A DNA stretch of 64,000 nt from Shewanella hafniensis (GTDB lineage: Bacteria; Pseudomonadota; Gammaproteobacteria; Enterobacterales; Shewanellaceae). The notes beneath the pieces are model-generated. The model saw nothing but the letters and a program-made list of their open reading frames with translations. It searched no databases and was not told the DNA's origin. The stretch spans positions 1-64,000 of the forward strand of contig NZ_BPFD01000016.1 in assembly GCF_019655335.1 (NCBI RefSeq), written 5' to 3'. Positions 55,142 through 64,000 of this stretch are shown one piece after another. Numbering within the stretch: the first letter of the stretch is position 1; the number at the start of each line of letters is the position of its first letter. The translations under genes and the position numbers were made by a program.

Positions 55142-56074
55142 TTAGACTTCGTAAGTGTTAACAATATCAATGCGTTTTGCTGCATCCAAATCAATACGGC
55201 CGCTGTTGGCGATATCTAGGAAATCGAATGCGGGCAGATTGGCTTCGGCAACATCGCCACGCAGAGGCGCGTTAGGGTCACGCGTTAGAGACACAAAGTC
55301 GAACTGCTCACGGTCAACACCCTGTGATGGTGCGGTGTTTTGCATAGCGGTGAAAATTGTTTCAATTCGACCTGGGTATTGTCTATCCCACTGATTCAGC
55401 ATGTCTTTGACAGCGGCGCGCTTTAAGTTTTCCTGCGAGCCACACAAGTTACAGGGGATGATTGGAAATTCTTTTAAGCTGGCATATTCTTCGAGATCTT
55501 TCTCGCGACAATAGGCAAGTGGCCGAATGACCACATTAGCGCCATCATCCGACAGCAGCTTTGGCGGCATTGCTTTCATCTTACCGCCAAAGAACATATT
55601 CAAGAACAAGGTCTCGATAATGTCATCCCTGTGATGGCCTAGGGCGATTTTAGTGGCGCCAATACGCTGGGCAAAGCCATAGAGCGTACCGCGTCGCAGG
55701 CGAGAACACAGGGAGCAGGTGGTTTTGCCTTCAGGGATCTTGTCTTTCACTATCGAGTAAGTGTCTTTCTCGAGGATGTGATAAGGCACATTGAGCTTAT
55801 CTAAATAGGCGGGCAGCACATGCTCAGGGAAGCCTGGTTGCTTCTGATCTAAATTAACCGCAATGATTTCAAACTGAATGGGCGCGCGTTGCTGCAGATT
55901 CATCAAAATATCGAGCATCGCATAGCTGTCTTTACCGCCACTGAGGCAGCACATGATCTTATCGCCATCTTCAATCATATTGTAATCGGCGATTGCGCTA
56001 CCCACTTCACGACGCAGACGTTTCTGTAATTTATTCAGACGGGTAGTGTGTTTTTTTGATAATTCTTCAGACAT
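55142..56074 (-). CDS. ttcA: tRNA 2-thiocytidine(32) synthetase TtcA
   Basis: TtcA thiolates cytidine 32 of some tRNAs using ATP and a [4Fe-4S] cluster. The 310-residue protein has the PP-loop SGGKDS (45-50), the CxxC pair in [10 protein letters not shown] and a later CNLCGSQ. An ATG at 56110 gives 12 extra residues, but it lies directly against the U-run of the uspE terminator (56111-56143), so the ATG at 56074 is preferred and agrees with the usual ~311-residue length. It follows uspE and etrA as in other Gammaproteobacteria. Confidence 0.93.
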   Translation of the reverse strand: MSEELSKKHTTRLNKLQKRLRREVGSAIADYNMIEDGDKIMCCLSGGKDSYAMLDILMNLQQRAPIQFEIIAVNLDQKQPGFPEHVLPAYLDKLNVPYHILEKDTYSIVKDKIPEGKTTCSLCSRLRRGTLYGFAQRIGATKIALGHHRDDIIETLFLNMFFGGKMKAMPPKLLSDDGANVVIRPLAYCREKDLEEYASLKEFPIIPCNLCGSQENLKRAAVKDMLNQWDRQYPGRIETIFTAMQNTAPSQGVDREQFDFVSLTRDPNAPLRGDVAEANLPAFDFLDIANSGRIDLDAAKRIDIVNTYEV

Positions 56075-56110
56075 AGGATTTGCCGTAACTTCAGATATAG
56101 CTTCAAGCAT

Positions 56111-56143
56111 AAAAAAGCGCCCAGTAACTCAGTTTCAGGGCGC
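56111..56143 (-). terminator. Terminator between uspE and ttcA
   Basis: GCGCCC (56117-56122) pairs with GGGCGC (56138-56143). On the minus strand the stem is followed by six T, placing it just after uspE. Confidence 0.82.
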
Positions 56144-56188
56144 GTATTATTCCAGCTATCTTTGGCGGGGTAAAGTGCCGCGTATCGC

Positions 56189-57121
56189 TTAGGCTTCTTC
56201 TAACGGCGATTTATAACCGTCAGGTTTGATAGCCAGTAAGTCGCAATTAATGCTATCGATAACATGCTCTGCGGTATTACCAATCAATGCCGCTGAAAAT
56301 CCGGTGCGGCCGACTGTGCCTAAGATCACCAATTCGGCATCGAGTTTTTCAGCAAGCTCAGGGATCACATCCTCAGGCAGGCCTTCTTTTACATGGCAAT
56401 GGTTTGGATTAATGCCGTATGCATTAGCGAGATAACTTACGCGCTGCTCATGCTGCATGCGAATGGTTTCGTTATAGGATTGGGCATCAAAATCTGGTAA
56501 TTCAATGGCTAGGTTTACCGGTGTGCCGGGATAACCATTAACTAAATGCACTTCGGCAGAGAATTTATCTGCCAAATCTTTTGCGTGCTCAATGATTTTA
56601 CCGTTAAGCATTTGATGATCGGTATCTTCGGTCGCCACATTCACAGCGCAAAGGATTTTACCCGCCGCTGGCCAGTCATGGGCTTTCACCATCAACACTG
56701 GCACAGGCGCTTTACGCATTAAATGCCAATCGGTTGGGGTGAAGATCACCGCTTTGAGTTTGTCGTGGGCATGGGTGCCTTTAACAATCAAATCGTATTG
56801 CCCTGAAATTGCATGATTAATAATGCTTTCGAAGGGGCGGTTATGCCAAATGACTTGGGTATCGATATTGAGTTGCAGATGAGCGTAAGCGGCGAGTAAG
56901 TCTTGGATCCAAGCGAGACGTTGATCTATGACGCCTTGGCGCATGGCTTCGCGCTCTTGATTCGACAGAATCGAAGTCATCTCATAAGAAAAGTCGAAGA
57001 TAGAAAGAAACACAGTGACTTGAGCATTGCATTTACTGGCCAAGGTTACCGCTCGAGCGAGGGCAACTTGATTCTCTGTGGTAGGGTCAACCACAACCAG
57101 TATTTTTTGATAATCCTTCAT
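56189..57121 (-). CDS. uspE: Universal stress protein UspE
   Basis: UspE is a tandem universal stress protein. The 310 residues are two Usp domains, with the second carrying the GTVGRTGFSAALIGNTAEHVI nucleotide-binding loop. In E. coli it is next to fnr and affects motility, adhesion and stress survival. Here it lies between etrA and ttcA. An FNR-like site (57200-57213) is 79 bp upstream of the ATG. Confidence 0.93.
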   Translation of the reverse strand: MKDYQKILVVVDPTTENQVALARAVTLASKCNAQVTVFLSIFDFSYEMTSILSNQEREAMRQGVIDQRLAWIQDLLAAYAHLQLNIDTQVIWHNRPFESIINHAISGQYDLIVKGTHAHDKLKAVIFTPTDWHLMRKAPVPVLMVKAHDWPAAGKILCAVNVATEDTDHQMLNGKIIEHAKDLADKFSAEVHLVNGYPGTPVNLAIELPDFDAQSYNETIRMQHEQRVSYLANAYGINPNHCHVKEGLPEDVIPELAEKLDAELVILGTVGRTGFSAALIGNTAEHVIDSINCDLLAIKPDGYKSPLEEA

Positions 57122-57199
57122 GGGAGGTTCCTTTAGTCATAGGCTCAATATCATCATGAGCCTTTGGCAGTTAGCTGTATTGTTCTAGATCAAACTCAA

Positions 57200-57213
57200 T
57201 TGAAATTGATTAA
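57200..57213 (-). promoter_or_regulatory. Possible FNR/EtrA site upstream of uspE
   Basis: TTGAAATTGATTAA matches 8 of 10 defined positions of TTGAT-N4-ATCAA. Confidence 0.35.
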
Positions 57214-57379
57214 AACTCGCTTAAAAATCATGCCTTAATCTGCATGACATGTCTAGCCAGCCGCGTTTTTTCAACTGAATTGTTCTTGCAATCTATAGCA
57301 AGGAATTAGCGCCTAATACTTTTGCACTTAACTATTATGTTTCACTCAACTTTCTTGCAGAAAACACGCTTGCGGTGAA

Positions 57380-58132
57380 CTATCTCGCTATGCGCGAATT
57401 ACCCGCTAACAGATTCAGCTCTTGTGAGTCGAGGATAGTAATATACTTACCCTTAACCTCAATTAAGCCTGATTTTTGGAAACGCCCAAGTAAACGACTG
57501 ATGGTCTCTACGGTTAAACCGAGATAATTACCAATGTCACCGCGGGTCATGGTTAAGCGGAATTCCTTTGGCGAAAAGCCACGGCTACCAAAACGATTAG
57601 CCAGATTGCTGATAAATGCAGCCAGGCGTTCTTCGGCATTTTTCTTGCTGAGTAGCAGGATCATTTCTTGATCGCTCATGATCTCATTGCTCATCAGGCG
57701 CATGATCTGCTGACGCAATTTAGGCATAGTGCCTGAAAGTTCATCGAGGATATTAAAGGGGATCTCACAGACCATGGAGGTTTCGAGGGCCTGTGCAAAA
57801 CTCTGGTGCAACTGGGCGTGGATACCGTCAAAACCAATCACATCACCCGCTAAATGGAAGCCAGTTATTTGCTCATCGCCTTGCTCGGTAATCGTATAAC
57901 TTTTGATGGTGCCAGAGCGGATCGCAAACAGGGATTTTAACGCATCACCCGATTTAAAAATTTGCTCGCCTTTTTGGATCGGCTTTTTACGCTCAATAAT
58001 ATCATCGAGCTGATCTAGCTCACTTGCATTGAGGGTAAAAGGAATACAAAGGGTACCCATACTGCAATCGTGACAATGGATTGTGCATCCGCTAGCGGCA
58101 GGACGACGATTCTTATTTTGTTCAATTGTCAT
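57380..58132 (-). CDS. etrA: FNR-family oxygen sensor EtrA
   Basis: This is the FNR homologue that regulates anaerobic respiration in Shewanella. The 250 residues include the cluster ligands Cys16, Cys20, Cys23 (or nearby) and Cys29 of E. coli FNR numbering, here in [14 protein letters not shown], plus Cys122 in SMVCEIP. The cAMP-like barrel and the HTH ([21 protein letters not shown]) are typical. A TTG at 58144 is upstream, but the ATG at 58132 gives the known 250 residues. It lies directly beside the cbb3 oxidase genes it may help control. Confidence 0.95.
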   Translation of the reverse strand: MTIEQNKNRRPAASGCTIHCHDCSMGTLCIPFTLNASELDQLDDIIERKKPIQKGEQIFKSGDALKSLFAIRSGTIKSYTITEQGDEQITGFHLAGDVIGFDGIHAQLHQSFAQALETSMVCEIPFNILDELSGTMPKLRQQIMRLMSNEIMSDQEMILLLSKKNAEERLAAFISNLANRFGSRGFSPKEFRLTMTRGDIGNYLGLTVETISRLLGRFQKSGLIEVKGKYITILDSQELNLLAGNSRIAR

Positions 58133-58187
58133 GTTGATTCTCAAGTTTATCCACTGCAGCCATGTTAAACCAATTCACGCACTTGGG

Positions 58188-58895
58188 CTAGTTTAGCTGC
58201 GCGAGTGCGATATATAAAGTTTGACCACCAAACGCAATTAACAGTAAGCCGCTTAATAGTCTAACGGTTTTCTGTTGCACCCAAGCGGCAAGGCGTTTTG
58301 CCGCCACGCCTGCACTTAATAGGGCGGGTAAGGTGCCTAAGCCAAAGGCCAACATAATCAAGGCACCTTGGCTAGCAGAGCCAGATGCAACCGACCAAGT
58401 TAAGGTGCTATAAACGAGTCCGCAGGGCAGCCAGCCCCAAATAAATCCCGCCATGACTGCTTGGCTTGGACTTTTGATAGGCACAAGCCGTTGCGCTATG
58501 GGTTTTAAATACTGCCATAACCATTGACCGACGCGCTCAATCTGCACGATTCCGACCCAAATTTTGGCGATATACAGCCCCGTTGCGATCATCATCAATC
58601 CAGCGATGATGCGCAGCACAATCAGATAGGTATCCAGTTCAAATAAGTGACCAAGACCTGCCGCCGAAGCGCCCACTAAGGCGCCCGCTAAGGTGTAACT
58701 CAAAATACGCCCAAGATTGTAACTCAGTAAATATTTAAGCTGATGGGCCAGCTGGTTACCTATTTTAGGATGAGGGATTTGGGCGGAAAAAGCGCCCACT
58801 AAACCGCCACACATACCAAAGCAATGTGCAGCACCCATGAGACCTACAAGAAAAGCGCCGGTGACATTGTACTCCATCACTGCGAACTCAATCAC
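58188..58895 (-). CDS. TauE/SafE-like membrane protein, cbb3 maturation context
   Basis: This 235-residue protein has about six hydrophobic segments and belongs to the sulfite exporter TauE/SafE / DsbD-like superfamily, whose members in cbb3 clusters aid oxidase assembly. The N-terminal GAAHCFGMCGG motif (His24, Cys25, Cys29) and WLPCGLVYS are the metal- or redox-like features. The GTG start overlaps the ccoS stop (GTGA), so the genes are coupled. An ATG at 58877 is the alternative. Confidence 0.82.
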   Translation of the reverse strand: MIEFAVMEYNVTGAFLVGLMGAAHCFGMCGGLVGAFSAQIPHPKIGNQLAHQLKYLLSYNLGRILSYTLAGALVGASAAGLGHLFELDTYLIVLRIIAGLMMIATGLYIAKIWVGIVQIERVGQWLWQYLKPIAQRLVPIKSPSQAVMAGFIWGWLPCGLVYSTLTWSVASGSASQGALIMLAFGLGTLPALLSAGVAAKRLAAWVQQKTVRLLSGLLLIAFGGQTLYIALAQLN

Positions 58896-59107
58896 AGAGG
58901 CATGCCTTTTTCTTGTGCAGCTTCGGCTTCCTCTTTCTCAGGCACGGGATGGCTATTTGGTTTAACAGTGTCTTCGTCGAATAATATCGACACACTTTGG
59001 CGATCTAAATCGTCAAATTGCTCGGATTTGACTGCCCAGAAAAAGACCATTACAGCAATCGCGACAAAGATCATGGCAATGGGGATAAGCACATAAATAA
59101 TTTCCAT
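58892..59107 (-). CDS. ccoS: cbb3 oxidase maturation protein CcoS
   Basis: CcoS is a small single-pass membrane protein needed for cofactor insertion in cbb3 cytochrome oxidase. The 71 residues have one helix (YVLIPIAMIFVAIAVMVFFWAVKSEQFDDLD), the family-typical WAVKSGQFDDL-like segment and an acidic tail. It overlaps the next gene by 4 bp. Confidence 0.93.
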   Translation of the reverse strand: MEIIYVLIPIAMIFVAIAVMVFFWAVKSEQFDDLDRQSVSILFDEDTVKPNSHPVPEKEEAEAAQEKGMPL

Positions 59108-59145
59108 AATGACCTCTTATGATTCTGATTTAACTCTTATTATGG

Positions 59146-61545
59146 TTACACTTTAACCCGTAATAATCTCAGGCTATTACCGACCACAATCAAAGAACTC
59201 GCCGACATGCCAATGGCGGCGATATAAGGTGCCACATGGCCAGTAACGGCTAAGGGCAAGATTAGGGCGTTGTAACCCAGCGCCCACGCTAAATTTTGTC
59301 TGATAATCTGTGTCGTCAGTTTCGCAACGGCAACCGCTTGGGTAAAGCGGGACAGATGATCCCCCAATAAAATTAAATCGGCACTGTTTTTTGCGATAGC
59401 ACTGCCGCTGCCCATGGCCACCGACAAATCAGCCCCAGCAAGCACAGGTGCATCGTTGATGCCATCGCCAAACATTGCAACCCTTGTATGCTGTTGTAAC
59501 CGAGTCACTAGGGCAAGCTTATCTGCAGGCGTCAAGCCGCTGTGTACATCGTCAATCCCCAACTCTTTTGCCAATTGATGAACATGCCCTGAGCTATCGC
59601 CACTGGCAATACTGATGCGGCAACCTAGCTGCTTTAACGTCGCAACTGTGGCTTTGCTGTCTTGGCGAATATTGTCTTGAATTTCAAAGCTTGCCAGTAC
59701 TTCAAGCTGATTATTGCATGAACGTGCTAACCAAATCTTTTGGGTCGGGTCACTACTATCAATACTCGCGCCAGTAAATGCCGCATTACCAATTATGTAG
59801 TCAGTGTCATCAATACGGCCACGGACGCCAAAACCGACTTGATGGTGAACCTCTTCGGCAACAAGCGCATTATCGGTAAACTCGGCAAATGCGGCGGCAA
59901 TTGGGTGGCGAGACCCTGTTTCCAGCGCTGCGGCAATGGCTAAGGCTTGCATCTTGGTTAAATCAGCCATGCACTGCGTTGCCCCAATAGAGAGGGTACC
60001 ACAGGTGAGGGTGCCGGTTTTATCAAAGACAACATGCTTGACCAGCGGCAGTTTTTCAAACACACCGGCTTTGCGAGTAATAATCCCAAGGCGAGTAAAA
60101 ATAGCCGTCGCGCAGGTGACGGCAGTTGGTGTGGCAAGTGCTAAGGCGCAAGGACAGGTAGCAACTAGAACCGATAGCGTTACCCAAAAGGCATCTTCTG
60201 GGGATATCTGCTGCCAAACCAAATAGGTGATTGTCGCTATGGTTAGGATTGTGCCCGAGAAATAACGGGATAATTTATCGGCTAAGAGCGCAATTGCAGG
60301 TTTTGTATTGGATGCAAGCTCTTGTAGTCGAATAATCTCAGCCACGAGTTGGTCTTGCCCTAGTGCAGTGACGCTGACTTTGATGGGTTGGTCGACGTTG
60401 ATAGTGCCTGCGTAAACTTGGCTAGCAAGAGTTTTTTCAATCGGCATTTGCTCGCCAGTGAGCATAGCTTCATTGATGCTAGTGTGACCTTCAATCACTA
60501 CGCCATCGGCAGCTACCATTTCACCAGGTTTAACGAGGATCACATCATTGAGGCGTAACTTTTTGGCGGGAACTTCTTCCTGACTATTGTCGTTCACTAA
60601 GTGCGCCGTGAGTGGCACTAACTTATGCAAATTACTTGAGCTAACCGAGGCCTTTTGCCTGGCTTTTTGTTCGAAGTAGCGCCCGAGTAACAGGAAGAAG
60701 GTAAACATGGACACAGATTCAAAATACACTTCGCCGGTGCCATTGACTGTGGCAAAACAGCTGGCTACGTATGCGCCGCCAATCGCAATGGAGACTGAGA
60801 CATCCATATTGAGTTTGCCGCTGAGCAGGGTACGAATAGCACTGAAATAGAAGGGCTGCGCCGAGTAAAGCACTACGGGGGTAGCAAAAATCATGCTGAC
60901 CCAGCGGAAATAGTCTCGATATTGCACATCTAAATCGGTGAAGTAGCCGGTATAGAGGGCGAGGGCGAACATCATCACTTGCATGGTCGAAAAGCCGGCT
61001 AAGCCTAGACGCAGTAAAAACTTTCGACTATTGAGTTTATTGTTGAGCTCTTGCTCATCGACTTGGTAGGGTGCGGCTTGATAACCAATACGGCTAATTT
61101 GCCCGAGAATATCGCTGAGTCTTACCGTGCGTTTATCCCAACTGATCATGGCGCGTTGGGTGGTCGAGTTAACCAGTACTTGGCTCACACCCGTTAGTTG
61201 TTTCACTTTGTGCTCAATCAACCAAGCACAGGCCGCGCAGGTGATACCATCAATAGAGAGTGACACTGACTCGACATTATCTTCAGAATGGACAAAGTCT
61301 TGCTGCACTTCAGGCAAGTCATAGGCGCTAAATTGCGTTAAGGCTTCGGGGACGAGTGCGTTCTGTTTACTGCCAGGCTCAGTGCGGAACTTGTAATAAC
61401 TGAGTAATCCCGCATCCACAATCGCCTGAGAAACCGCCTGGCAACCAGGGCAACACATCAGTTCATCACGATCATTAATGCGAGTCACAAACTGCTGGCC
61501 CGTCAGCACGGGCTCTTGGCAGTGAAAACAACTTGGATGTGTCAT
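59146..61545 (-). CDS. ccoI: P1B-type copper ATPase CcoI (FixI/CtpA)
   Basis: CcoI exports copper to the periplasm for cbb3 oxidase assembly. The 799-residue protein has an N-terminal Cys-rich region (FHCQ, CCPGC), an HMA domain with CAAC in GITCAACAW, eight predicted helices, the CPC transport motif (Cys464-Cys466 in ATCPCALALATP), DKTGTLT (phosphorylated Asp508) and GDGINDAP. It lies 36 bp after ccoH in the oxidase cluster. Confidence 0.96.
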   Translation of the reverse strand: MTHPSCFHCQEPVLTGQQFVTRINDRDELMCCPGCQAVSQAIVDAGLLSYYKFRTEPGSKQNALVPEALTQFSAYDLPEVQQDFVHSEDNVESVSLSIDGITCAACAWLIEHKVKQLTGVSQVLVNSTTQRAMISWDKRTVRLSDILGQISRIGYQAAPYQVDEQELNNKLNSRKFLLRLGLAGFSTMQVMMFALALYTGYFTDLDVQYRDYFRWVSMIFATPVVLYSAQPFYFSAIRTLLSGKLNMDVSVSIAIGGAYVASCFATVNGTGEVYFESVSMFTFFLLLGRYFEQKARQKASVSSSNLHKLVPLTAHLVNDNSQEEVPAKKLRLNDVILVKPGEMVAADGVVIEGHTSINEAMLTGEQMPIEKTLASQVYAGTINVDQPIKVSVTALGQDQLVAEIIRLQELASNTKPAIALLADKLSRYFSGTILTIATITYLVWQQISPEDAFWVTLSVLVATCPCALALATPTAVTCATAIFTRLGIITRKAGVFEKLPLVKHVVFDKTGTLTCGTLSIGATQCMADLTKMQALAIAAALETGSRHPIAAAFAEFTDNALVAEEVHHQVGFGVRGRIDDTDYIIGNAAFTGASIDSSDPTQKIWLARSCNNQLEVLASFEIQDNIRQDSKATVATLKQLGCRISIASGDSSGHVHQLAKELGIDDVHSGLTPADKLALVTRLQQHTRVAMFGDGINDAPVLAGADLSVAMGSGSAIAKNSADLILLGDHLSRFTQAVAVAKLTTQIIRQNLAWALGYNALILPLAVTGHVAPYIAAIGMSASSLIVVGNSLRLLRVKV

Positions 61546-61581
61546 AGCAATTCTTATTTAACTAAATCAATTCAACCACAA

Positions 61582-62061
61582 TCAGTTCAGCCAAAGTTGG
61601 ACATGATCTTTTAATTCAACGCGTTGGTGAATGCGCCATTTGCCATCGTAACTTTCCAGACGCACTTCCCAAGGGCCGATCAGTGTGGCAGGCACGGTAA
61701 TGCGATACACATTACTGGCATCGGCTGTAGCGGTGAGCTTGATGTCTCTGTCGGCAATGGTTGGATGGTAGAACTCGACTTTCAGCGCTGCTTGAGAAGC
61801 GGGACCACCTTGTTGCGTCAGTAGAATTTCATTATTAGTTTGTTCGAGTAAAAAATTCATGCCTATTTGTTTGGCATACTTTACTTTACTTAAGTCCATA
61901 TTAATGGCTTTGCCATCTTTGTAGTAATCCTCGGCGACTAAAGAGTCCGAGTTCGTAAGGGCAATTTTTAGTGTGGTAAAACTTGCGACGACGGCACATA
62001 AAGGAAGAATAATTAAAAACCAAGGCCAGAACTGCTTATACCAGGCTTGTTGTTCGCTCAT
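61582..62061 (-). CDS. ccoH: cbb3 oxidase assembly protein CcoH (FixH)
   Basis: CcoH/FixH is a single-pass membrane protein needed for stable assembly of cbb3 oxidase, together with CcoI and CcoS. The 159 residues have one N-terminal helix (FWPWFLIILPLCAVVASFTTL) and a periplasmic domain (EDYYKDGKAINMDLSKV ... PWEVRLESYDGKWRI) of the FixH family. The genes ccoH-ccoI-ccoS run in one direction. Confidence 0.93.
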   Translation of the reverse strand: MSEQQAWYKQFWPWFLIILPLCAVVASFTTLKIALTNSDSLVAEDYYKDGKAINMDLSKVKYAKQIGMNFLLEQTNNEILLTQQGGPASQAALKVEFYHPTIADRDIKLTATADASNVYRITVPATLIGPWEVRLESYDGKWRIHQRVELKDHVQLWLN

Positions 62062-62122
62062 GTCAGATACCCATTCAAAAAATTTGCGCCATTTTACCGT
62101 TAAAAGACGGTTTTAGCACTTT

Positions 62123-62153
62123 AAAAAAAAGGCCTCGAAGTCTTCGAGGCCTT
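62123..62153 (-). terminator. Terminator after ccoP
   Basis: AAGGCCTCGAAG pairs with CTTCGAGGCCTT, and the minus-strand transcript then has eight T. It separates the structural ccoNOQP unit from the ccoHIS assembly genes. Confidence 0.9.
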
Positions 62154-62171
62154 AGCATTACTCACATCTAA

Positions 62172-63140
62172 TTACTTGTTTGACAAGCTATAAACATAAG
62201 CTGCGATCACGTGAACTTTCTCTTCACCGAGAACGTCTTTCCAGGCTGGCATGACACCAGCACGGCCGTGTTTGATCGTTTCTTCGATCACGCCGCGGCT
62301 ACCGCCATATAACCAAACATCGTCAGTTAAATTCGGAGCACCCATGAACTTGTTGCCTTTAGCGTCCATACCATGACACGCGAAACAACCTTTCATGAAT
62401 GAGCCTTGACCTTGAGCGGCGAGTGTTTCATCGTGTTCACGACCAGACAATTTAACAACGTATTCAGCTAAACCCGCAATTTCGCTGTCATCGATTGGCA
62501 AACCACCTTTTGGCGGCATCATGCCATGACGACCACCCATGATAGTGGTTTTAATCGTGGCTAAGTCGCCACCATATAACCAGTCACCATCGGTGAGATT
62601 AGGGAAGCCTTTGCTACCACGTGCGTCAGAGCCGTGGCACTGTGCGCAGTTTTGTAGGAACAAACGGCCGCCCACTTTTAATGCCTCTTGGTTTTTCACT
62701 AATTCTTCTAGTGGTGTAGCCAAGTAAGCCGCGAAGATTGGGCCATATTTTTCATCAGCGTGTTTTACTTCTTGGTCATACTGAACATAACGGCCTTCTT
62801 TTGCGGCAAGCTCAATGGCTGCGGCAGAGTCGGCTTTAATACCTTGCTCAGTACCAATGCTTTGGTTAGAACTGGTCCAGCCTAAAAGGCCTTTGTAGTT
62901 ACCTAAACCAGGAAATAAGGCTAGATAGATCAAGCCAAACACGATAGTGATATAGAACATATAACTCCACCATTTTGGTAGTGGGTTATTGAGTTCTTCA
63001 ATACCGTCGAAACTGTGACCCATGGATTCGCCTTCTTTTACGTCCGTGGTGTTCTTAGAACACACACGCAGTAATAGAAAACATCCCGCGATCACAATTA
63101 ACGAGAGTACGCTAATCCAAACACTCCAGAAGCTACTCAT
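62172..63140 (-). CDS. ccoP: cbb3 oxidase dihaem subunit CcoP
   Basis: CcoP carries two c-type haems and feeds electrons to the oxidase. The 322 residues have two N-terminal helices (ISVLSLIVIAGCFLLLRVC and YMFYITIVFGLIYLALFPG), CAQCH near residue 162 and CFACH near 250. The GTG at 63143 is not used: the ATG at 63140 overlaps the ccoQ stop by one base (TGATG) and has GGAGAG 8 nt upstream. Confidence 0.96.
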   Translation of the reverse strand: MSSFWSVWISVLSLIVIAGCFLLLRVCSKNTTDVKEGESMGHSFDGIEELNNPLPKWWSYMFYITIVFGLIYLALFPGLGNYKGLLGWTSSNQSIGTEQGIKADSAAAIELAAKEGRYVQYDQEVKHADEKYGPIFAAYLATPLEELVKNQEALKVGGRLFLQNCAQCHGSDARGSKGFPNLTDGDWLYGGDLATIKTTIMGGRHGMMPPKGGLPIDDSEIAGLAEYVVKLSGREHDETLAAQGQGSFMKGCFACHGMDAKGNKFMGAPNLTDDVWLYGGSRGVIEETIKHGRAGVMPAWKDVLGEEKVHVIAAYVYSLSNK

Positions 63141-63316
63141 CACTTATTCTCTCCTGAGTCCTTCGATACCTTGCTGACTTCCTCATCGGAAAACACAAGG
63201 TTAGCTGCTTCATCAAAAGATTTTTGACGACGCGAGCTATATGCCCAAGCAAATATACCGACGAAGGTCAGCATCACAATGATGGTTAAAATGCCTTGTA
63301 ATGTGCCGTAATCCAT
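63140..63316 (-). CDS. ccoQ: cbb3 oxidase small subunit CcoQ
   Basis: This is a 58-residue single-pass protein, missed by length-limited gene lists. It has one helix (ILTIIVMLTFVGIFAWAY) followed by SSRRQKSFDEAANLVFSDEE, the family pattern. The ATG has AAGGAGG at good spacing. It lies between ccoO and ccoP and stabilises the oxidase in the family. Confidence 0.92.
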   Translation of the reverse strand: MDYGTLQGILTIIVMLTFVGIFAWAYSSRRQKSFDEAANLVFSDEEVSKVSKDSGENK

Positions 63317-63327
63317 ATATTGCCTCC

Positions 63328-63954
63328 TTATTTGAGTGCGTGACCCAAAGACTGAAGATATGCAATCAAGGCTTCCAGCTCTGTCTTACCTGCAACAGCT
63401 TGCTGTGCGCCTGCGATTTCTTCATCGGTATAAAGATCATTACCTTTGTAACCGCCTTTATGCATGTTACGTAGGATAGTCATCTTATCGCCCGTCAGTT
63501 CGCCGTCTAACTTGTTTTCGGCTAACCATGGGAACCCTGGCATATTCGATTGAGGTACTACAGCACGAGGATCGATTAAGTGAACTTCATGCCATTTATC
63601 GCTGTAACGACCGCCAACACGGGCAAGATCAGGACCTGTACGCTTAGAACCCCATTGGAATGGATGATCCCAAACCGATTCACCCGCGACAGAGTAGTGA
63701 CCATAACGTTCAGTTTCTGCACGCAAAGGACGGATCATCTGGCTGTGACAGTTATAACAACCTTCACGAACATAGATGTCACGGCCTTCAATTTGCAGAG
63801 CAGTGTATGGCTTTAAACCTTCCACAGGCTCAGTCGTATCTTTTTGAAAAATCAACGGTGTGATTTCAACGAGACTACCGAAACTGATAGCGATAACGGT
63901 AAAGATCGCTAACAAACCGATGTTTTTTTCAACTATCTCATGATTAAATTTCAT
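63328..63954 (-). CDS. ccoO: cbb3 oxidase monohaem subunit CcoO
   Basis: CcoO is the membrane-anchored monohaem cytochrome c subunit. The 208 residues have one N-terminal helix ([20 protein letters not shown]) and CYNCH (Cys66, Cys69, His70), with Met ligand in the SNMPGFPWL segment. AAAGGAG lies 9 nt before the ATG. ccoN follows upstream by 13 bp. Confidence 0.96.
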   Translation of the reverse strand: MKFNHEIVEKNIGLLAIFTVIAISFGSLVEITPLIFQKDTTEPVEGLKPYTALQIEGRDIYVREGCYNCHSQMIRPLRAETERYGHYSVAGESVWDHPFQWGSKRTGPDLARVGGRYSDKWHEVHLIDPRAVVPQSNMPGFPWLAENKLDGELTGDKMTILRNMHKGGYKGNDLYTDEEIAGAQQAVAGKTELEALIAYLQSLGHALK

Positions 63955-63967
63955 CGAGTTTGCTCCT

Positions 63968-64000
63968 TTAAGCCGCTGTTGGTTCTGCCAATGCTGGCAA
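63968..64000 (-). CDS. ccoN: C-terminal end of ccoN (cut by the window)
   Basis: The last ten codons ([10 protein letters not shown]) and the stop TAA of a frame sit immediately upstream of ccoO. The ccoNOQP order identifies it as the catalytic subunit CcoN, but too little is present to recognise it directly. Confidence 0.6.
   Translation of the reverse strand: MPALAEPTAA

Noticed and set aside
1-64000. Mobile elements, prophage, CRISPR array or defence island
   Set aside because: No transposase, integrase, repeat array or other mobile signature was seen; the neighbourhood is conserved core genome.

Overview
The window is a gammaproteobacterial chromosome segment that I assign to Shewanella, close to the S. 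oneidensis / S. putrefaciens / S. baltica group. The reasons are the gene order uvrB, psrA-fadE, pykA-hexR-zwf-pgl-edd-eda, efp-earP, ybfF/seqA-pgm, bkdA1-bkdA2-bkdB, gapA/gapB, ttcA-uspE-etrA-cco; a 250-residue EtrA-type FNR; a VC2046/SO_2500 family protein; a rhombosortase; and an EF-P with Arg32 next to earP. Species is not determined. No phage, transposon, CRISPR or genomic-island signature was seen; this is ordinary core chromosome, densely coding, with well-formed terminators between most convergent genes.

Layout. 1-5.8 kb: uvrB, rhombosortase coupled to queC, divergent queE, and a Cds1-like PLP enzyme. 6.1-6.5 kb: three identical tRNA-Tyr genes with one strong promoter. 6.6-14 kb: an SO_2500 family protein, a YfcZ/YiiS family protein, a GAF-PAS-GGDEF-EAL protein, a YchJ-like protein, an NTF2-like exported protein, smrA and an ACE-like M2 lipoprotein peptidase. 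14-17 kb: psrA-fadE. 17.3-24.9 kb: pykA, hexR and the Entner-Doudoroff operon zwf-pgl-edd-eda. 25-28.4 kb: dGTPase, yfbR and alaA. 28.4-32.3 kb: a long AT-rich gap, an NhaC-family antiporter and a glutamine-synthetase-like enzyme. 32.4-38.9 kb: efp, earP, fldA, ybfE, a DUF2788 gene, ybfF, seqA and pgm. 38.9-46 kb: msrA, astE, the branched-chain keto-acid dehydrogenase operon and nadA. 46-50 kb: gapA, a DUF2989 lipoprotein and gapB. 50.2-50.6 kb: tRNA-Gly, tRNA-Cys and tRNA-Leu. 51-56 kb: an aspartate/aromatic aminotransferase, a YvcK-like protein, bax, a DUF2987 gene and ttcA. 56-64 kb: uspE, etrA and the cbb3 oxidase set (assembly genes, ccoP, ccoQ, ccoO and the last codons of ccoN).

How genes work together. 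The strongest theme is central carbon control. HexR-like palindromes occur upstream of pykA, zwf, gapA, and between the DUF2989 gene and gapB, so the regulator and four likely targets share this window. Other regulator-target pairs visible in sequence are PsrA with its own promoter, a LiuR-like palindrome before bkdA1, and a GATC cluster in the seqA promoter. dGTPase and YfbR form a deoxynucleotide-degrading pair; related dGTPases act in phage defence, which is the most notable possibility here, though the context is housekeeping. Several apparent starts were moved downstream because Shine-Dalgarno, promoter or terminator positions exclude the longest reading frame.
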